From a virus: a DNA stretch of 63,720 nucleotides. Below are positions 56,660 through 63,626 of the stretch, in pieces. Position numbers and translations under genes: made by a program. The DNA lies in IMG/VR virus record IMGVR_UViG_3300050015_000317, positions 1 through 63,720 of that record; one strand, given 5' to 3'. The stretch's first letter is position 1; every line of letters starts with the position of its first letter. Under the pieces are notes generated by a model that did not search any database, was not told where the DNA came from, and saw only the letters and a list, made by a program, of their open reading frames with translations.

Positions 56660-57168
56660 TTCCCCGCAACGCAACAATTGCAATAATTGCAATCGGAACG
56701 GCGGCAGTCGTCTACTTCGGATGGAGAACCGATCATGTTCAAAGTCAGAGTCCATCGAACCAATCATCGTTGGCCGCTGTACGGCACGTATCGCACGCAG
56801 AGACAGGCGCGGGCCGTCAAGGTGCAACTGGAAGCGACCGGCATTCCGCACGAGGAAATCAAGGTCGAACCGTGCGGTTCACGGTCACGGCGTACTGCAA
56901 CGACTTCGCATCGTGTGGCAAGCGCCCCGGCCAGCGTGGCTACGGAATCACAGCCAGCGGCCAGCGCGCTCGATATGGCCTTGTCGCAGCGGATTGGCGA
57001 GTCTTACCGAGAGGAACGCGCCTCCAGATTCCGGGTTACGGGGCGGCTACCGTAGCCGACAAGGGCGGCGCGATCAAAGGCAACCGACTGGATTTATGGT
57101 TTCCCACCCATCGACAGGCGAAGGCGTGGGGGATTAGGTATCTCAGCGTGACCATAAAGGAGAACTGA
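56656..57168 (+). CDS. 3D-domain cell-wall protein with N-terminal anchor
   Basis: The 170-residue protein begins with a hydrophobic segment (TIAIIAIGTAAVVYFGW). From residue 74 to the end is a 3D/double-psi-barrel domain: FTVTAYC, GLVAADWRVLP (D113), VADKGGAIKGNRLDLWF (D135, D146). The three Asp residues give the family its name. The domain is found in lytic transglycosylase-like and resuscitation-type peptidoglycan proteins, so it may act at the wall during entry or lysis. The 45-residue linker (25-70) overlaps another gene in a different frame. Confidence 0.72.
   Translation: MIPRNATIAIIAIGTAAVVYFGWRTDHVQSQSPSNQSSLAAVRHVSHAETGAGRQGATGSDRHSARGNQGRTVRFTVTAYCNDFASCGKRPGQRGYGITASGQRARYGLVAADWRVLPRGTRLQIPGYGAATVADKGGAIKGNRLDLWFPTHRQAKAWGIRYLSVTIKEN
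56732..57055 (+). CDS. overprinted ORF inside the 3D-domain gene
   Basis: ATG 56732 after GGATGGAG opens a different frame encoding MFKVRVHRTNHRWPLYGTYR and then QARAVKVQLEATGIPHEEIKVE. It reads like a genuine small phage protein over about 48 residues; the rest of the frame is a shadow of the 3D domain. The opposite reading is also possible: two separate genes, with the 3D part starting at GTG 56873. Confidence 0.45.
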   Translation: MMFKVRVHRTNHRWPLYGTYRTQRQARAVKVQLEATGIPHEEIKVEPCGSRSRRTATTSHRVASAPASVATESQPAASALDMALSQRIGESYREERASRFRVTGRLP

Positions 57169-57170
57169 CA

Positions 57171-58019
57171 ATGGCAGACAATGACCTGAACACCGGCGAC
57201 CGGAACACCGGCGGCTGGAACACCGGCAACCGGAACACCGGCGACTGGAACACCGGCGGCTGGAACACCGGCAACCGGAACACCGGCGACTGGAACACCG
57301 GCCACTGGAACACCGGCGGCCTGAACACCGGCGACCGGAACACCGGCGACCGGAATACCGGCCACTGGAACACCGGCGACTGGAACACCGGCAACTGGAA
57401 CACCGGCGGCCGGAACACCGGCGACCGGAACACCGGCGACCGGAACACCGGCCACTGGAACACCGGCAACCTGAACACCGGCCACTGGAACACCGGCCAC
57501 TGGAACACCGGCAACCTGAACACCGGCGACTGGAACACCGGCAACCTGAACACCGGCAACTGGAACACCGGCGGCCGGAACACCGGTTTCTTCTGTACCC
57601 AAACACCGCAGCCCACCTTCTTCGACAAGCCTTGGGACGGTACCTGGGAACAGGCATATGCCCTTATCCCCTACTTTGAGTTACCCGTTGGGGCCATCTG
57701 GACACCCATCGAACAGATGACCGAACAAGAAAAGGCCGAAAACCCTAACCACGCCACGATCGGCGGCTATCTCCGTGCCTCCACGTTGACTATCCAACAG
57801 GCATTCCCTTTAGCCTGGGCCAAGATGAATAAGGCGACCCAGCAGAGATTCCTGGGCCTGCCGAACTTTGATGCGGAGAAGTTCCTGGCCTGCACGGGGG
57901 TCGATGTCCGCAAGCCAGCGACGATCACGATTGATGGGCAGGCGATGGACGTATCTGCCGACCAGCTAGCGCAGATCAGGGGTGTTCTCAACGTGACAAT
58001 TCAAGGGAAAGGAAAATAG
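57171..58019 (+). CDS. NTG-pentapeptide-repeat protein
   Basis: Residues 7-141 are 27 tandem five-residue units 'NTG-x-x', where x is G/D/N/H and then W/R/L. Each unit is 15 bp with an almost invariant AACACCGGC core. The C-terminal 140 residues (FFDKPWDGTWEQAYALIPYF, MTEQEKAENPNHATIGGYL, LPNFDAEKFLACTGVDV) form a domain found in similar phage repeat proteins. Repeats of this type fold as a right-handed helix and can mimic DNA. The role is unknown. Confidence 0.75.
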   Translation: MADNDLNTGDRNTGGWNTGNRNTGDWNTGGWNTGNRNTGDWNTGHWNTGGLNTGDRNTGDRNTGHWNTGDWNTGNWNTGGRNTGDRNTGDRNTGHWNTGNLNTGHWNTGHWNTGNLNTGDWNTGNLNTGNWNTGGRNTGFFCTQTPQPTFFDKPWDGTWEQAYALIPYFELPVGAIWTPIEQMTEQEKAENPNHATIGGYLRASTLTIQQAFPLAWAKMNKATQQRFLGLPNFDAEKFLACTGVDVRKPATITIDGQAMDVSADQLAQIRGVLNVTIQGKGK

Positions 58020-58020
58020 C

Positions 58021-58446
58021 ATGGAACCGCAGAAGTCTACTGGCGTCATTTCGGGAATTCCGCAGTTCGATAGATGGAGGTTTGACCGAATCGGATCGCC
58101 GAAGAAGGGGGAGGGCTTTATCGGGGGCACAAGGTGTCTGCATGTAGCTGAGTATGACTACCCCGTGCCAGATGGCTACGCCGTCTACGTTCGCATCGCG
58201 CCGGAGTTCGAGGCGGGGGAACTGTACGTCAATGAGGACTGCGGCATTCGCGGTTGGAACGGGGAGTTCTTGCGAGGCCTGGGTGATGGCCGTGTCTGCG
58301 AGATTCTGCCAGGGATAAGGGCTGCTGCTTTGGTCGATGTGGCGAACTGGTGCCGCAGTTACCCCGAAGAATCGGCGTGGGCATTCATCAAACTCTTCCG
58401 CAAACTCTACGGCCCCAAAACCAAATGTCGTTACACCGTTACGTAA
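58021..58446 (+). CDS. hypothetical protein, 141 aa
   Basis: This 141-residue soluble protein (GFIGGTRCLHVAEYDYPVPD, EDCGIRGWNGEF) starts one base after the previous stop. It has several Cys and aromatic residues and no known signature. Confidence 0.6.
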   Translation: MEPQKSTGVISGIPQFDRWRFDRIGSPKKGEGFIGGTRCLHVAEYDYPVPDGYAVYVRIAPEFEAGELYVNEDCGIRGWNGEFLRGLGDGRVCEILPGIRAAALVDVANWCRSYPEESAWAFIKLFRKLYGPKTKCRYTVT

Positions 58447-58516
58447 CAGGAGCGACATACCCGGCAGCCTCCCCGGCACGAAATCGCATACGAAGGTCTA
58501 GCGAAAGGAGGCCAGC

Positions 58517-58525
58517 ATGAAGTAG
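58517..58525 (+). other. two-codon minigene (ATG AAG TAG) with strong ribosome site
   Basis: AAAGGAGG (58504-58511) is ideally placed upstream of ATG 58517, which is followed by AAG and TAG. Minigenes such as lambda bar-type sequences stall or release ribosomes early. Here it precedes the hairpin 58534-58564 and the branched RNA at 58569-58689, so it may sense translation rather than encode a protein. Confidence 0.45.
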
Positions 58526-58533
58526 CGAGTACC

Positions 58534-58689
58534 GCCCCGGCCGAGTTCCGAACGACGCCGGGGCACACGCGGCGGCGATAACTTGGTCCAGTCCTGATAC
58601 TGCCCCGTGCAGTGGTTGAATGGATGAGGGCCAAGGGTAGAGAGTGACGCACGGTATAAGCTCGCTGCAGGTGCGAACCTGCCCGCCGC
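58534..58689 (+). ncRNA. branched structured RNA in the 58.45-58.72 kb gap
   Basis: GCCCCGG (58534-58540)/CCGGGGC (58558-58564) is one hairpin. It is followed by a closed multibranch element: P1 58569-58575/58683-58689 (7 bp), P2 58582-58589/58628-58635 (8 bp, one G-U), P3 58599-58603/58609-58613 within P2, and P4 58667-58672/58677-58682 with a GCGA tetraloop. P4 abuts P1 as the T arm abuts the acceptor in tRNA. It ends 32 bases before the next ATG, suggesting a leader or regulatory RNA or a tRNA-like element. Confidence 0.55.
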
Positions 58690-58721
58690 AGTGGTCGAAC
58701 GAAAACAAAGGAGTAATGAGC

Positions 58722-59039
58722 ATGTTCACAGAAATCGTCAAGCAGTTAAAGGTCATCACGGATCGGCTCAACAGCGAGCAGTGGATGAAAGGGTATGAGG
58801 CCAGCATTGGCCTCGGTGTTGGTCGTGGCTACAGTACTCCGGCTGTCCACATTTGGCACAACGCCAACCTCGAAGCATCGACATGCCCATCGATTGACAC
58901 AACCTATGAGCAGGTCATTGAGAAGTTGCGAATGCAAGTGCCCAAGACGGCCGTCAAGCGGATCGCCGAACTTCAGGCCCAACGCGACGCCATCGACAAG
59001 CAGTTGGCAGAAGCGAAGACTGAGCAGGTGCAGGCATGA
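58722..59039 (+). CDS. hypothetical protein, 105 aa
   Basis: ATG 58722 is eight bases after AAAGGAG; the ATG at 58716 is too close. The protein ends in a coiled coil (RIAELQAQRDAIDKQLAEAK) and precedes the exonuclease, which it overlaps by 4 bases. It may be a partner of the recombination genes, from position only. Confidence 0.6.
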   Translation: MFTEIVKQLKVITDRLNSEQWMKGYEASIGLGVGRGYSTPAVHIWHNANLEASTCPSIDTTYEQVIEKLRMQVPKTAVKRIAELQAQRDAIDKQLAEAKTEQVQA

Positions 59040-59932
59040 CGGCGACGAAAGAGATACTGCCGGGCATCTACCCACACATTCCCGACGCGGACTACCGGGC
59101 GTGGCCCTATCCAAGCTACAGCCTCTTGTCCAACTTCCGGGATGAGGATAAGTGCGAACTGGAGATTGCCTACGCCATTGAACATCCCGACGAGCAGACC
59201 GAAGAAATGTCACTGGGGAATATGGTCGAACAGGCCATCGACAACCCGAACGCCGTGGGCGGCGACACAAAGGTGCTGCCGCCGGAGATCAAGGCACGGC
59301 GCGGCGCAGTGTGGCAGGCGTTCCAAGCGGCCAATCCCGGCATCGAGTGGCTTCCGCCGTCGGAGTACGCCAAGCATGGCGAGCGCGTCCAGGTCGCCCG
59401 CGATATGGCGGCGTCGGTCAAGGAACACAAGATCGCCCGCGTGATGCTCGACGGTGCCGAACGGCAGGTGTCATTTGTCTGCGACCTGGAGTTTGTCGGG
59501 GCAAGCGGCCAGCCCGTCACGCACCGCGTCAAGGGCCGGGTTGACTACTTACAGCGGGACGACGGCTGCATTGTGGACCTCAAGACCTGCGCCTTTGGCA
59601 ACCCCCGCAAGGTGGGCGCTCGCATGTGGCAGTACGCCTACGACGTGCAATCGGCGCTCTACACCGACTGCATGACCAAGTTGCTGGGCCGCGAGATGGA
59701 GTTTTTCTTCGTGTTCGTCCGCAGCGTAAAGCCCTACGTGGTGACGCCCTACAACGGCCACAACACGACCGAGATGGCCGGCCACTTCTTGACGTTGGGC
59801 CGGGCCGCATACCAAGTCTACCTCGAACAACTCGCGGAGTGCCGAATGACTGGCGTATGGCACGGCTACCGCAGCCCCGACTCGCCGGATTCGCCGATCC
59901 TGGACGTGTACCTGCCCGCGTGGGCGGTGTAG
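59036..59932 (+). CDS. exonuclease of the RecT module (PD-(D/E)XK type)
   Basis: In this 298-residue protein, VKGRVDYLQRDDGCIVDLKT carries the D...DxK catalytic residues of RecB-type nucleases (DUF3799/exonuclease VIII-like), preceded by MSLGNMVEQAIDNP and followed by AYDVQSALYTDCM. It would resect linear DNA 5' to 3' to expose single strands for the RecT annealing protein two genes downstream. Confidence 0.8.
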   Translation: MTATKEILPGIYPHIPDADYRAWPYPSYSLLSNFRDEDKCELEIAYAIEHPDEQTEEMSLGNMVEQAIDNPNAVGGDTKVLPPEIKARRGAVWQAFQAANPGIEWLPPSEYAKHGERVQVARDMAASVKEHKIARVMLDGAERQVSFVCDLEFVGASGQPVTHRVKGRVDYLQRDDGCIVDLKTCAFGNPRKVGARMWQYAYDVQSALYTDCMTKLLGREMEFFFVFVRSVKPYVVTPYNGHNTTEMAGHFLTLGRAAYQVYLEQLAECRMTGVWHGYRSPDSPDSPILDVYLPAWAV

Positions 59933-59934
59933 CC

Positions 59935-60156
59935 ATGCGATACCTCTACCTGGTCTGGTACATGGGACATCATGGCGGGCCGTGGCGGCTGCGATTGGTG
60001 ACTGCAAGCAAGCGACACGCGAACAGCCTTGCCGCAGGCATGATCGGTAACGATGGCATAGCCAGCAAGAGCGAAGTGCGGAGAGAACACAACATATGGG
60101 TGAGCAAGGGCAAGACACTTAACTGGGCACCCGCCCCTAACGAAATGCCTTTTTGA
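59935..60156 (+). CDS. hypothetical protein, 73 aa
   Basis: ATG 59935 lies 3 bases after the exonuclease stop. The 73-residue basic protein (MRYLYLVWYMGHHGGPWRL) sits between the exonuclease and RecT genes and may assist them. No motif is recognised. Confidence 0.55.
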   Translation: MRYLYLVWYMGHHGGPWRLRLVTASKRHANSLAAGMIGNDGIASKSEVRREHNIWVSKGKTLNWAPAPNEMPF

Positions 60157-60166
60157 GAGGACAACT

Positions 60167-61045
60167 ATGACAAGCGCACTAGCAAAGATCGACGACCACG
60201 GCATTGTCATTAACAACACCAACGACTTGACGACGGCCGTGCGGATGATCGTGGCCAGCAACCTGTGCCCCAAGCAGTACGTCGGCAAGCCCCAGGATGC
60301 GATAATCGCCATCCTGGCGGGCAAGCAGGTGGGGTGGGGGCCGATCCAGAGCCTCCAGTACATCGCGGTCATCAACGGCCGGCCTGGCATGTATGGCGAC
60401 GGGCCTACCGGCCTGGCGTTAGGCAGCGGCAAGGTCGAGTGGATCAAAGAATGGTGGGAGCGCGACGGCGAGACCGTAGTAGAGCCGAACGACGCCAGCC
60501 TCAAGGACTACCCCGACAACCTGACCGCCTGCTGGCAGACGAAGCGCAAGGACAATAGCGAGTCATCCAAGGTGTCCAGGTTCAGCGTTTCGGACGCCAA
60601 GGCTGCGGGCCTGTGGGGCAAGCAGGGGCCGTGGTGCCAGTACACCAAGAGGATGCTGACGTGCCGGGCGCGGGCCTGGGGCCTTCGGGATAACTACTCT
60701 GACGCCCTCCAGGGCATCACGCAGGCCGAGGAATGGGCCGACATGCAGCCCAAGCGGGAACTCAGCCCGGTAGAGACGAAGATGCTGGCCAAGGCCGAGG
60801 CCGAGAGTGCACCCATAGTGCAGGGCGAAGTGGTCGAGTCGCCAACGCCTACAACAGAAGTCCAGCCGACGGCCCCACTACCCGACGTGGACCTGGCGGC
60901 CATGATGGGCGAGAAGGGCGTCAAGTACCTCAAGTCATTCGCAACGGCGTCCGCCGCCATCAAAGAGATCGGCAAGACCCGGACCGTGACGCTGGCGGCC
61001 GAAGCGTACATCAAAGAACTGTTTGAAACCCAAACCGGGGCATAG
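60167..61045 (+). CDS. recT: RecT-family single-strand annealing protein
   Basis: The 292-residue protein has the RecT core KQYVGKPQDAIIAILAGKQVG, LQYIAVINGRPGMYGDGPT, KQGPWCQYTKRMLTCRARAW and an Arg/Ala/Glu-rich C-terminal tail. It anneals complementary single strands and works with the upstream exonuclease, supporting recombination-dependent replication and circularisation. GAGAGGACAAC precedes the ATG. Confidence 0.88.
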   Translation: MTSALAKIDDHGIVINNTNDLTTAVRMIVASNLCPKQYVGKPQDAIIAILAGKQVGWGPIQSLQYIAVINGRPGMYGDGPTGLALGSGKVEWIKEWWERDGETVVEPNDASLKDYPDNLTACWQTKRKDNSESSKVSRFSVSDAKAAGLWGKQGPWCQYTKRMLTCRARAWGLRDNYSDALQGITQAEEWADMQPKRELSPVETKMLAKAEAESAPIVQGEVVESPTPTTEVQPTAPLPDVDLAAMMGEKGVKYLKSFATASAAIKEIGKTRTVTLAAEAYIKELFETQTGA

Positions 61046-61061
61046 CCCCAGGAGCATTGAC

Positions 61062-61310
61062 GTGACAGAGACAGAGAAGAAGATCCGCGAGAAGGCCCCG
61101 TTCATGGTCCAGGTGGAAGATACCCCGCCGGGGGAAGCTGGGGAAGTCTACTTCCGTGACTGCGACATCGACACGACGAATTGCCACAGCGTCCTCGATT
61201 GCGTCAAGGCGATCAAGGCCAAGGGACAGGCGGGCGTCTACCGGATCATCCAGGTCAAGCGGACGCTCACTGTGACCACGGAGAAGATCGAGAAGATCAG
61301 CATTGCGTAG
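61062..61310 (+). CDS. hypothetical protein, 82 aa
   Basis: GTG 61062 after CCAGGAG gives an 82-residue protein (MTETEKKIREKAPFMVQVED) with a Val/Tyr/Ile-rich second half, probably a small alpha/beta fold. It follows recT and may be part of the same module. In the 199-base gap after it, a CCGGCC/GGCCGG hairpin at 61316-61337 has no T-run. Confidence 0.6.
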   Translation: MTETEKKIREKAPFMVQVEDTPPGEAGEVYFRDCDIDTTNCHSVLDCVKAIKAKGQAGVYRIIQVKRTLTVTTEKIEKISIA

Positions 61311-61509
61311 TTTTCCCGGCCATCGAACGGGCCGGAACCGGGAGCGTTGTACTACCGATCCTTGGCTCCTCGCGTGCGCTGGGTGAAGGCGCACAACATT
61401 GACAACTGAATATGTCGCGGATTCAAGGGCCGTGTCTAGGCCCATTGATGACCTGGCCCGTGGCTGACGGGCGCACGTCCAGGCGTGAGCATACCTGGCC
61501 GGCATTGGT

Positions 61510-61625
61510 GCCGTAGTAGCTCAGTTGGTAGAGCCGCGAGACCATTCTTTTGGAGCGCTTGCGATCACAGGCGAGAAACTCCTGCAAGGGTGGCGAGGTC
61601 GCGGGTTCGAGGCCCGCCTACGGCA
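61510..61625 (+). tRNA. second tRNA-like gene, extended anticodon region
   Basis: Acceptor GCCGTAG (61510-61516)/CTACGGC (61618-61624), D arm GCTC-AGTTGGTA-GAGC (61519-61534), T arm GCGGG-TTCGAGG-CCCGC (61601-61617) and A at the discriminator position are canonical. The 65-base middle (61536-61600) replaces an ordinary anticodon arm with an imperfect hairpin 61536-61558 and a second one (TTG...CAA with CAGG/CCTG). No CCA is encoded. A weak promoter TTGACA/TTCAAG lies at 61399-61427. It resembles the gene at 17781 in having standard D/T arms but no anticodon loop. Confidence 0.6.
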
Positions 61626-61659
61626 GTTGAACGAGTAACTAACCCCTTTAGGAGCAATC

Positions 61660-61968
61660 ATGGCAAAGCTGGACAATGAGGCATTGGCGCAGGTGTATCG
61701 ACAGGTAGCGGAGATACGCGAAGAGGCATACCGGAATGGCGTGGCCTTGTCGGACGCCTTGAGGACAGAAGCTCAACGCATCTTCCCGCCTCCCAAGCCG
61801 GAGCCGGTGTTCCCAACAGACTGGAACTGCGTGATTGAGCGAGCCACTGGGAATATTCACTACAACGACGCAGTAGATTATCTATCGCACAATCCAGGCC
61901 GTTCACGTCGAGCTAAGCGCACCGTGGCCCCCGACGGCACGATCACCATCAAACCGATTGAGGAATGA
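61660..61968 (+). CDS. hypothetical protein, 102 aa
   Basis: The protein is mainly helical in the first half (LDNEALAQVYRQVAEIREEA) and ends in TVAPDGTITIKPIEE.  AGGAGC precedes the ATG. It is not recognised. It starts the cluster of small early genes that continues across the join. Confidence 0.6.
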   Translation: MAKLDNEALAQVYRQVAEIREEAYRNGVALSDALRTEAQRIFPPPKPEPVFPTDWNCVIERATGNIHYNDAVDYLSHNPGRSRRAKRTVAPDGTITIKPIEE

Positions 61969-62000
61969 CCATACTTCACCCCCAAGAACAGGAGCGGCAA

Positions 62001-62198
62001 ATGAACAAGACGAAGTATCCGATCTGGTGGACTGATCGACTCGGTTGTGCTGACTGGCGTCGCATATCGAAAGATGAGGCGTTGCAGTTCAAAACGCCTA
62101 CTGGCCATTGGGCCTACTGCTGGACCAGTCCGACGAACCGCCAGATGGATAAAGAACACACCCGCTGCGACTCACGCGGCCGAGCGCTGGGAAGATGA
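62001..62198 (+). CDS. YPIWW-type small protein, copy 1 of 3
   Basis: The 65-residue protein has YPIWWTDR at the start and HTRCDSRGRALG at the end. The same pattern (YPIxW...RCxSxGxAL) recurs in 62839 (C-terminal part) and 63207, showing duplication. ATGA overlap links it to the next gene. The function is unknown. Confidence 0.6.
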   Translation: MNKTKYPIWWTDRLGCADWRRISKDEALQFKTPTGHWAYCWTSPTNRQMDKEHTRCDSRGRALGR

Positions 62199-62511
62199 GC
62201 GACACTATCGAACTCATGGACTGCGAGCGAGTCCTCCTGGACGCCATCGGCGACCGCAAGGCGACACGGGACACCGTTGCTTCCGCCTACTGGATGTCGC
62301 TGCGGTCGAGTTATGGGCGCACGGTGGACTGGAGCAAGGTCAATCATGCGATCTTGGCCCGGTGGTCGAGGGCGGCCCTGGAATACATCAAGACGAAGGC
62401 ATGGAAGGACTAACAAAATGAGGCTACTCCGCACCATCGGTTTTGTCCTGCGGTTCGCTTGGCGCGACTGCTGTTCGCTGCCTGAGAATCGCGTGGGCCT
62501 GTCGCGATGGC
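62177..62511. repeat. 335-bp perfect direct repeat (partner 63386-63720)
   Basis: The sequence 62177-62511 is identical, without mismatch, to 63386-63720 (offset 1209). It contains the 72-residue gene and the start of the 52/57-residue gene. The first divergent bases lie outside these edges. Together with similarity downstream (62598-62705 and 217-320) it indicates a recent tandem duplication of a module of about 1.2 kb. Confidence 0.9.
62195..62413 (+). CDS. hypothetical protein, 72 aa (copy 1)
   Basis: This 72-residue protein (MSDTIELMDCERVLLDAIGD) is identical to the one at 63404. It is helical with an aromatic/basic C-terminus. An ATGA overlap links it to the previous gene. The two identical copies argue for recent duplication or gene conversion. 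Confidence 0.6.
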   Translation: MSDTIELMDCERVLLDAIGDRKATRDTVASAYWMSLRSSYGRTVDWSKVNHAILARWSRAALEYIKTKAWKD

Positions 62512-62576
62512 AATGCTGGCGCCGGTATCACTTGAGCATCGGTCAGGCTGCGGCAATTGGCTGGACAATCTCTTAA
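62418..62576 (+). CDS. small basic protein, 52 aa (copy B)
   Basis: The first 31 codons match the genes at 34 and 63627. The ending here is different (WRRYHLSIGQAAAIGWTI). It starts 4 bases after the previous stop. The function is unknown. Confidence 0.5.
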   Translation: MRLLRTIGFVLRFAWRDCCSLPENRVGLSRWQCWRRYHLSIGQAAAIGWTIS

Positions 62577-62590
62577 ACAGGACTAATCCA

Positions 62591-62842
62591 ATGAGCAAGT
62601 ACACCTTCAACCCCGCCTGCAAGCCGATCATCCGCGACTGGCTCAATGACGAGACGACGCCGCTTAAGTTTGAGGCGGGGTTATGGATCGCCGAGCTTGA
62701 GGCCGAGTCGGTAGGCAACGAGAAACACTGGGCGCAGATCATGGCTGGCCTGCTGCACGAAGTGGATCCACTGATAGACCCAACCCATGCGGCACATCTT
62801 CCATCGACCAAGGGCGAACAGACTGCGGAGAGCATCCAATGA
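62591..62842 (+). CDS. hypothetical protein, 83 aa
   Basis: The first 40 residues (YTFNPACKPIIRDWLNDE...) are nearly identical to those of the gene at 209. The C-terminal half is unrelated and contains LLHEVDPLIDPTH. Domain shuffling between the two copies is the simplest explanation. Confidence 0.6.
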   Translation: MSKYTFNPACKPIIRDWLNDETTPLKFEAGLWIAELEAESVGNEKHWAQIMAGLLHEVDPLIDPTHAAHLPSTKGEQTAESIQ

Positions 62843-63210
62843 GCAAGCAAATGAAACCGACGAAGGCAGAGTTGAAGTTGGCGAAAGAATTGTTTGTGGC
62901 GTACGGCAATCACGCGATCTTTTGGAACCTGGCGTGGTCTACCGGGCAAGAACCATACATCGCCCAAGCCCGCTTTATCCTCCGCAACTACACCCCCAAG
63001 CCCAAGGCCAAGAGGAGGCCCACGACGATCTACTGGAAGTCTGCGGAGTACATGTGGCGCAGGCGTGGACGATCGCGACTTGAGATGCGAACGCGCACTA
63101 ACCAGACTTGGCCCGCTGGCAAATGGGCTAGGTGTTCCGTTAATTCCCCCGACGCCGCGATGGACGAGATGTACCAACGGTGTGACTCGAAAGGCAAGGC
63201 GCTCCCATGA
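62839..63210 (+). CDS. fusion protein with YPIWW-type C-terminus, 123 aa
   Basis: The N-terminal 60 residues (KPTKAELKLAKELFVAYGN) are a helical unit. The C-terminal 60 have TIYWKSAEYMWRR and end DEMYQRCDSKGKALP, matching the short proteins at 62001 and 63207. A fusion of an extra domain to the repeated small domain is likely. Confidence 0.6.
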   Translation: MSKQMKPTKAELKLAKELFVAYGNHAIFWNLAWSTGQEPYIAQARFILRNYTPKPKAKRRPTTIYWKSAEYMWRRRGRSRLEMRTRTNQTWPAGKWARCSVNSPDAAMDEMYQRCDSKGKALP

Positions 63211-63407
63211 AACACGAGACCTATCCGATCTATTGGAAGCGCACCACGCGCAGTCGCAAGCCCGCATTCGCGCGTTGGAAATGGCGCGGGCGCATGAACT
63301 ACCGGAGCGGCGATTTCTGGTTCGTGTGTCCCGACAACGCAAGCACGATGTGGATGGACGAGTCTTATGTCCGCTGCACCTCCACCGGCCGAGCGCTGGG
63401 AAGATGA
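63207..63407 (+). CDS. YPIYW-type small protein, copy 3 of 3
   Basis: The 66-residue protein (MKHETYPIYWKRTTRS...DESYVRCTSTGRALG) shares the same start and end pattern as the gene at 62001. It overlaps both neighbours by 4 bases (ATGA). Confidence 0.6.
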   Translation: MKHETYPIYWKRTTRSRKPAFARWKWRGRMNYRSGDFWFVCPDNASTMWMDESYVRCTSTGRALGR

Positions 63408-63622
63408 GCGACACTATCGAACTCATGGACTGCGAGCGAGTCCTCCTGGACGCCATCGGCGACCGCAAGGCGACACGGGACACCGTTGCTTCCGCCTACT
63501 GGATGTCGCTGCGGTCGAGTTATGGGCGCACGGTGGACTGGAGCAAGGTCAATCATGCGATCTTGGCCCGGTGGTCGAGGGCGGCCCTGGAATACATCAA
63601 GACGAAGGCATGGAAGGACTAA
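63404..63622 (+). CDS. hypothetical protein, 72 aa (copy 2)
   Basis: Base-for-base identical to 62195-62413 and within the 335-bp repeat 63386-63720. ATGA overlap with the preceding gene. The role is unknown. Confidence 0.6.
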   Translation: MSDTIELMDCERVLLDAIGDRKATRDTVASAYWMSLRSSYGRTVDWSKVNHAILARWSRAALEYIKTKAWKD

Positions 63623-63626
63623 CAAA

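Noticed and set aside
57171-57590. CRISPR-like regular repeats
   Set aside because: The 15-bp period has no spacers and stays in frame with a coding sequence, so it is a protein repeat.
57036-57657. Long reverse-strand frames over the NTG repeat
   Set aside because: They are forced open by the 15-bp periodic repeat and read as low-complexity VPVAGVQVAG-like shadows with no ribosome site.
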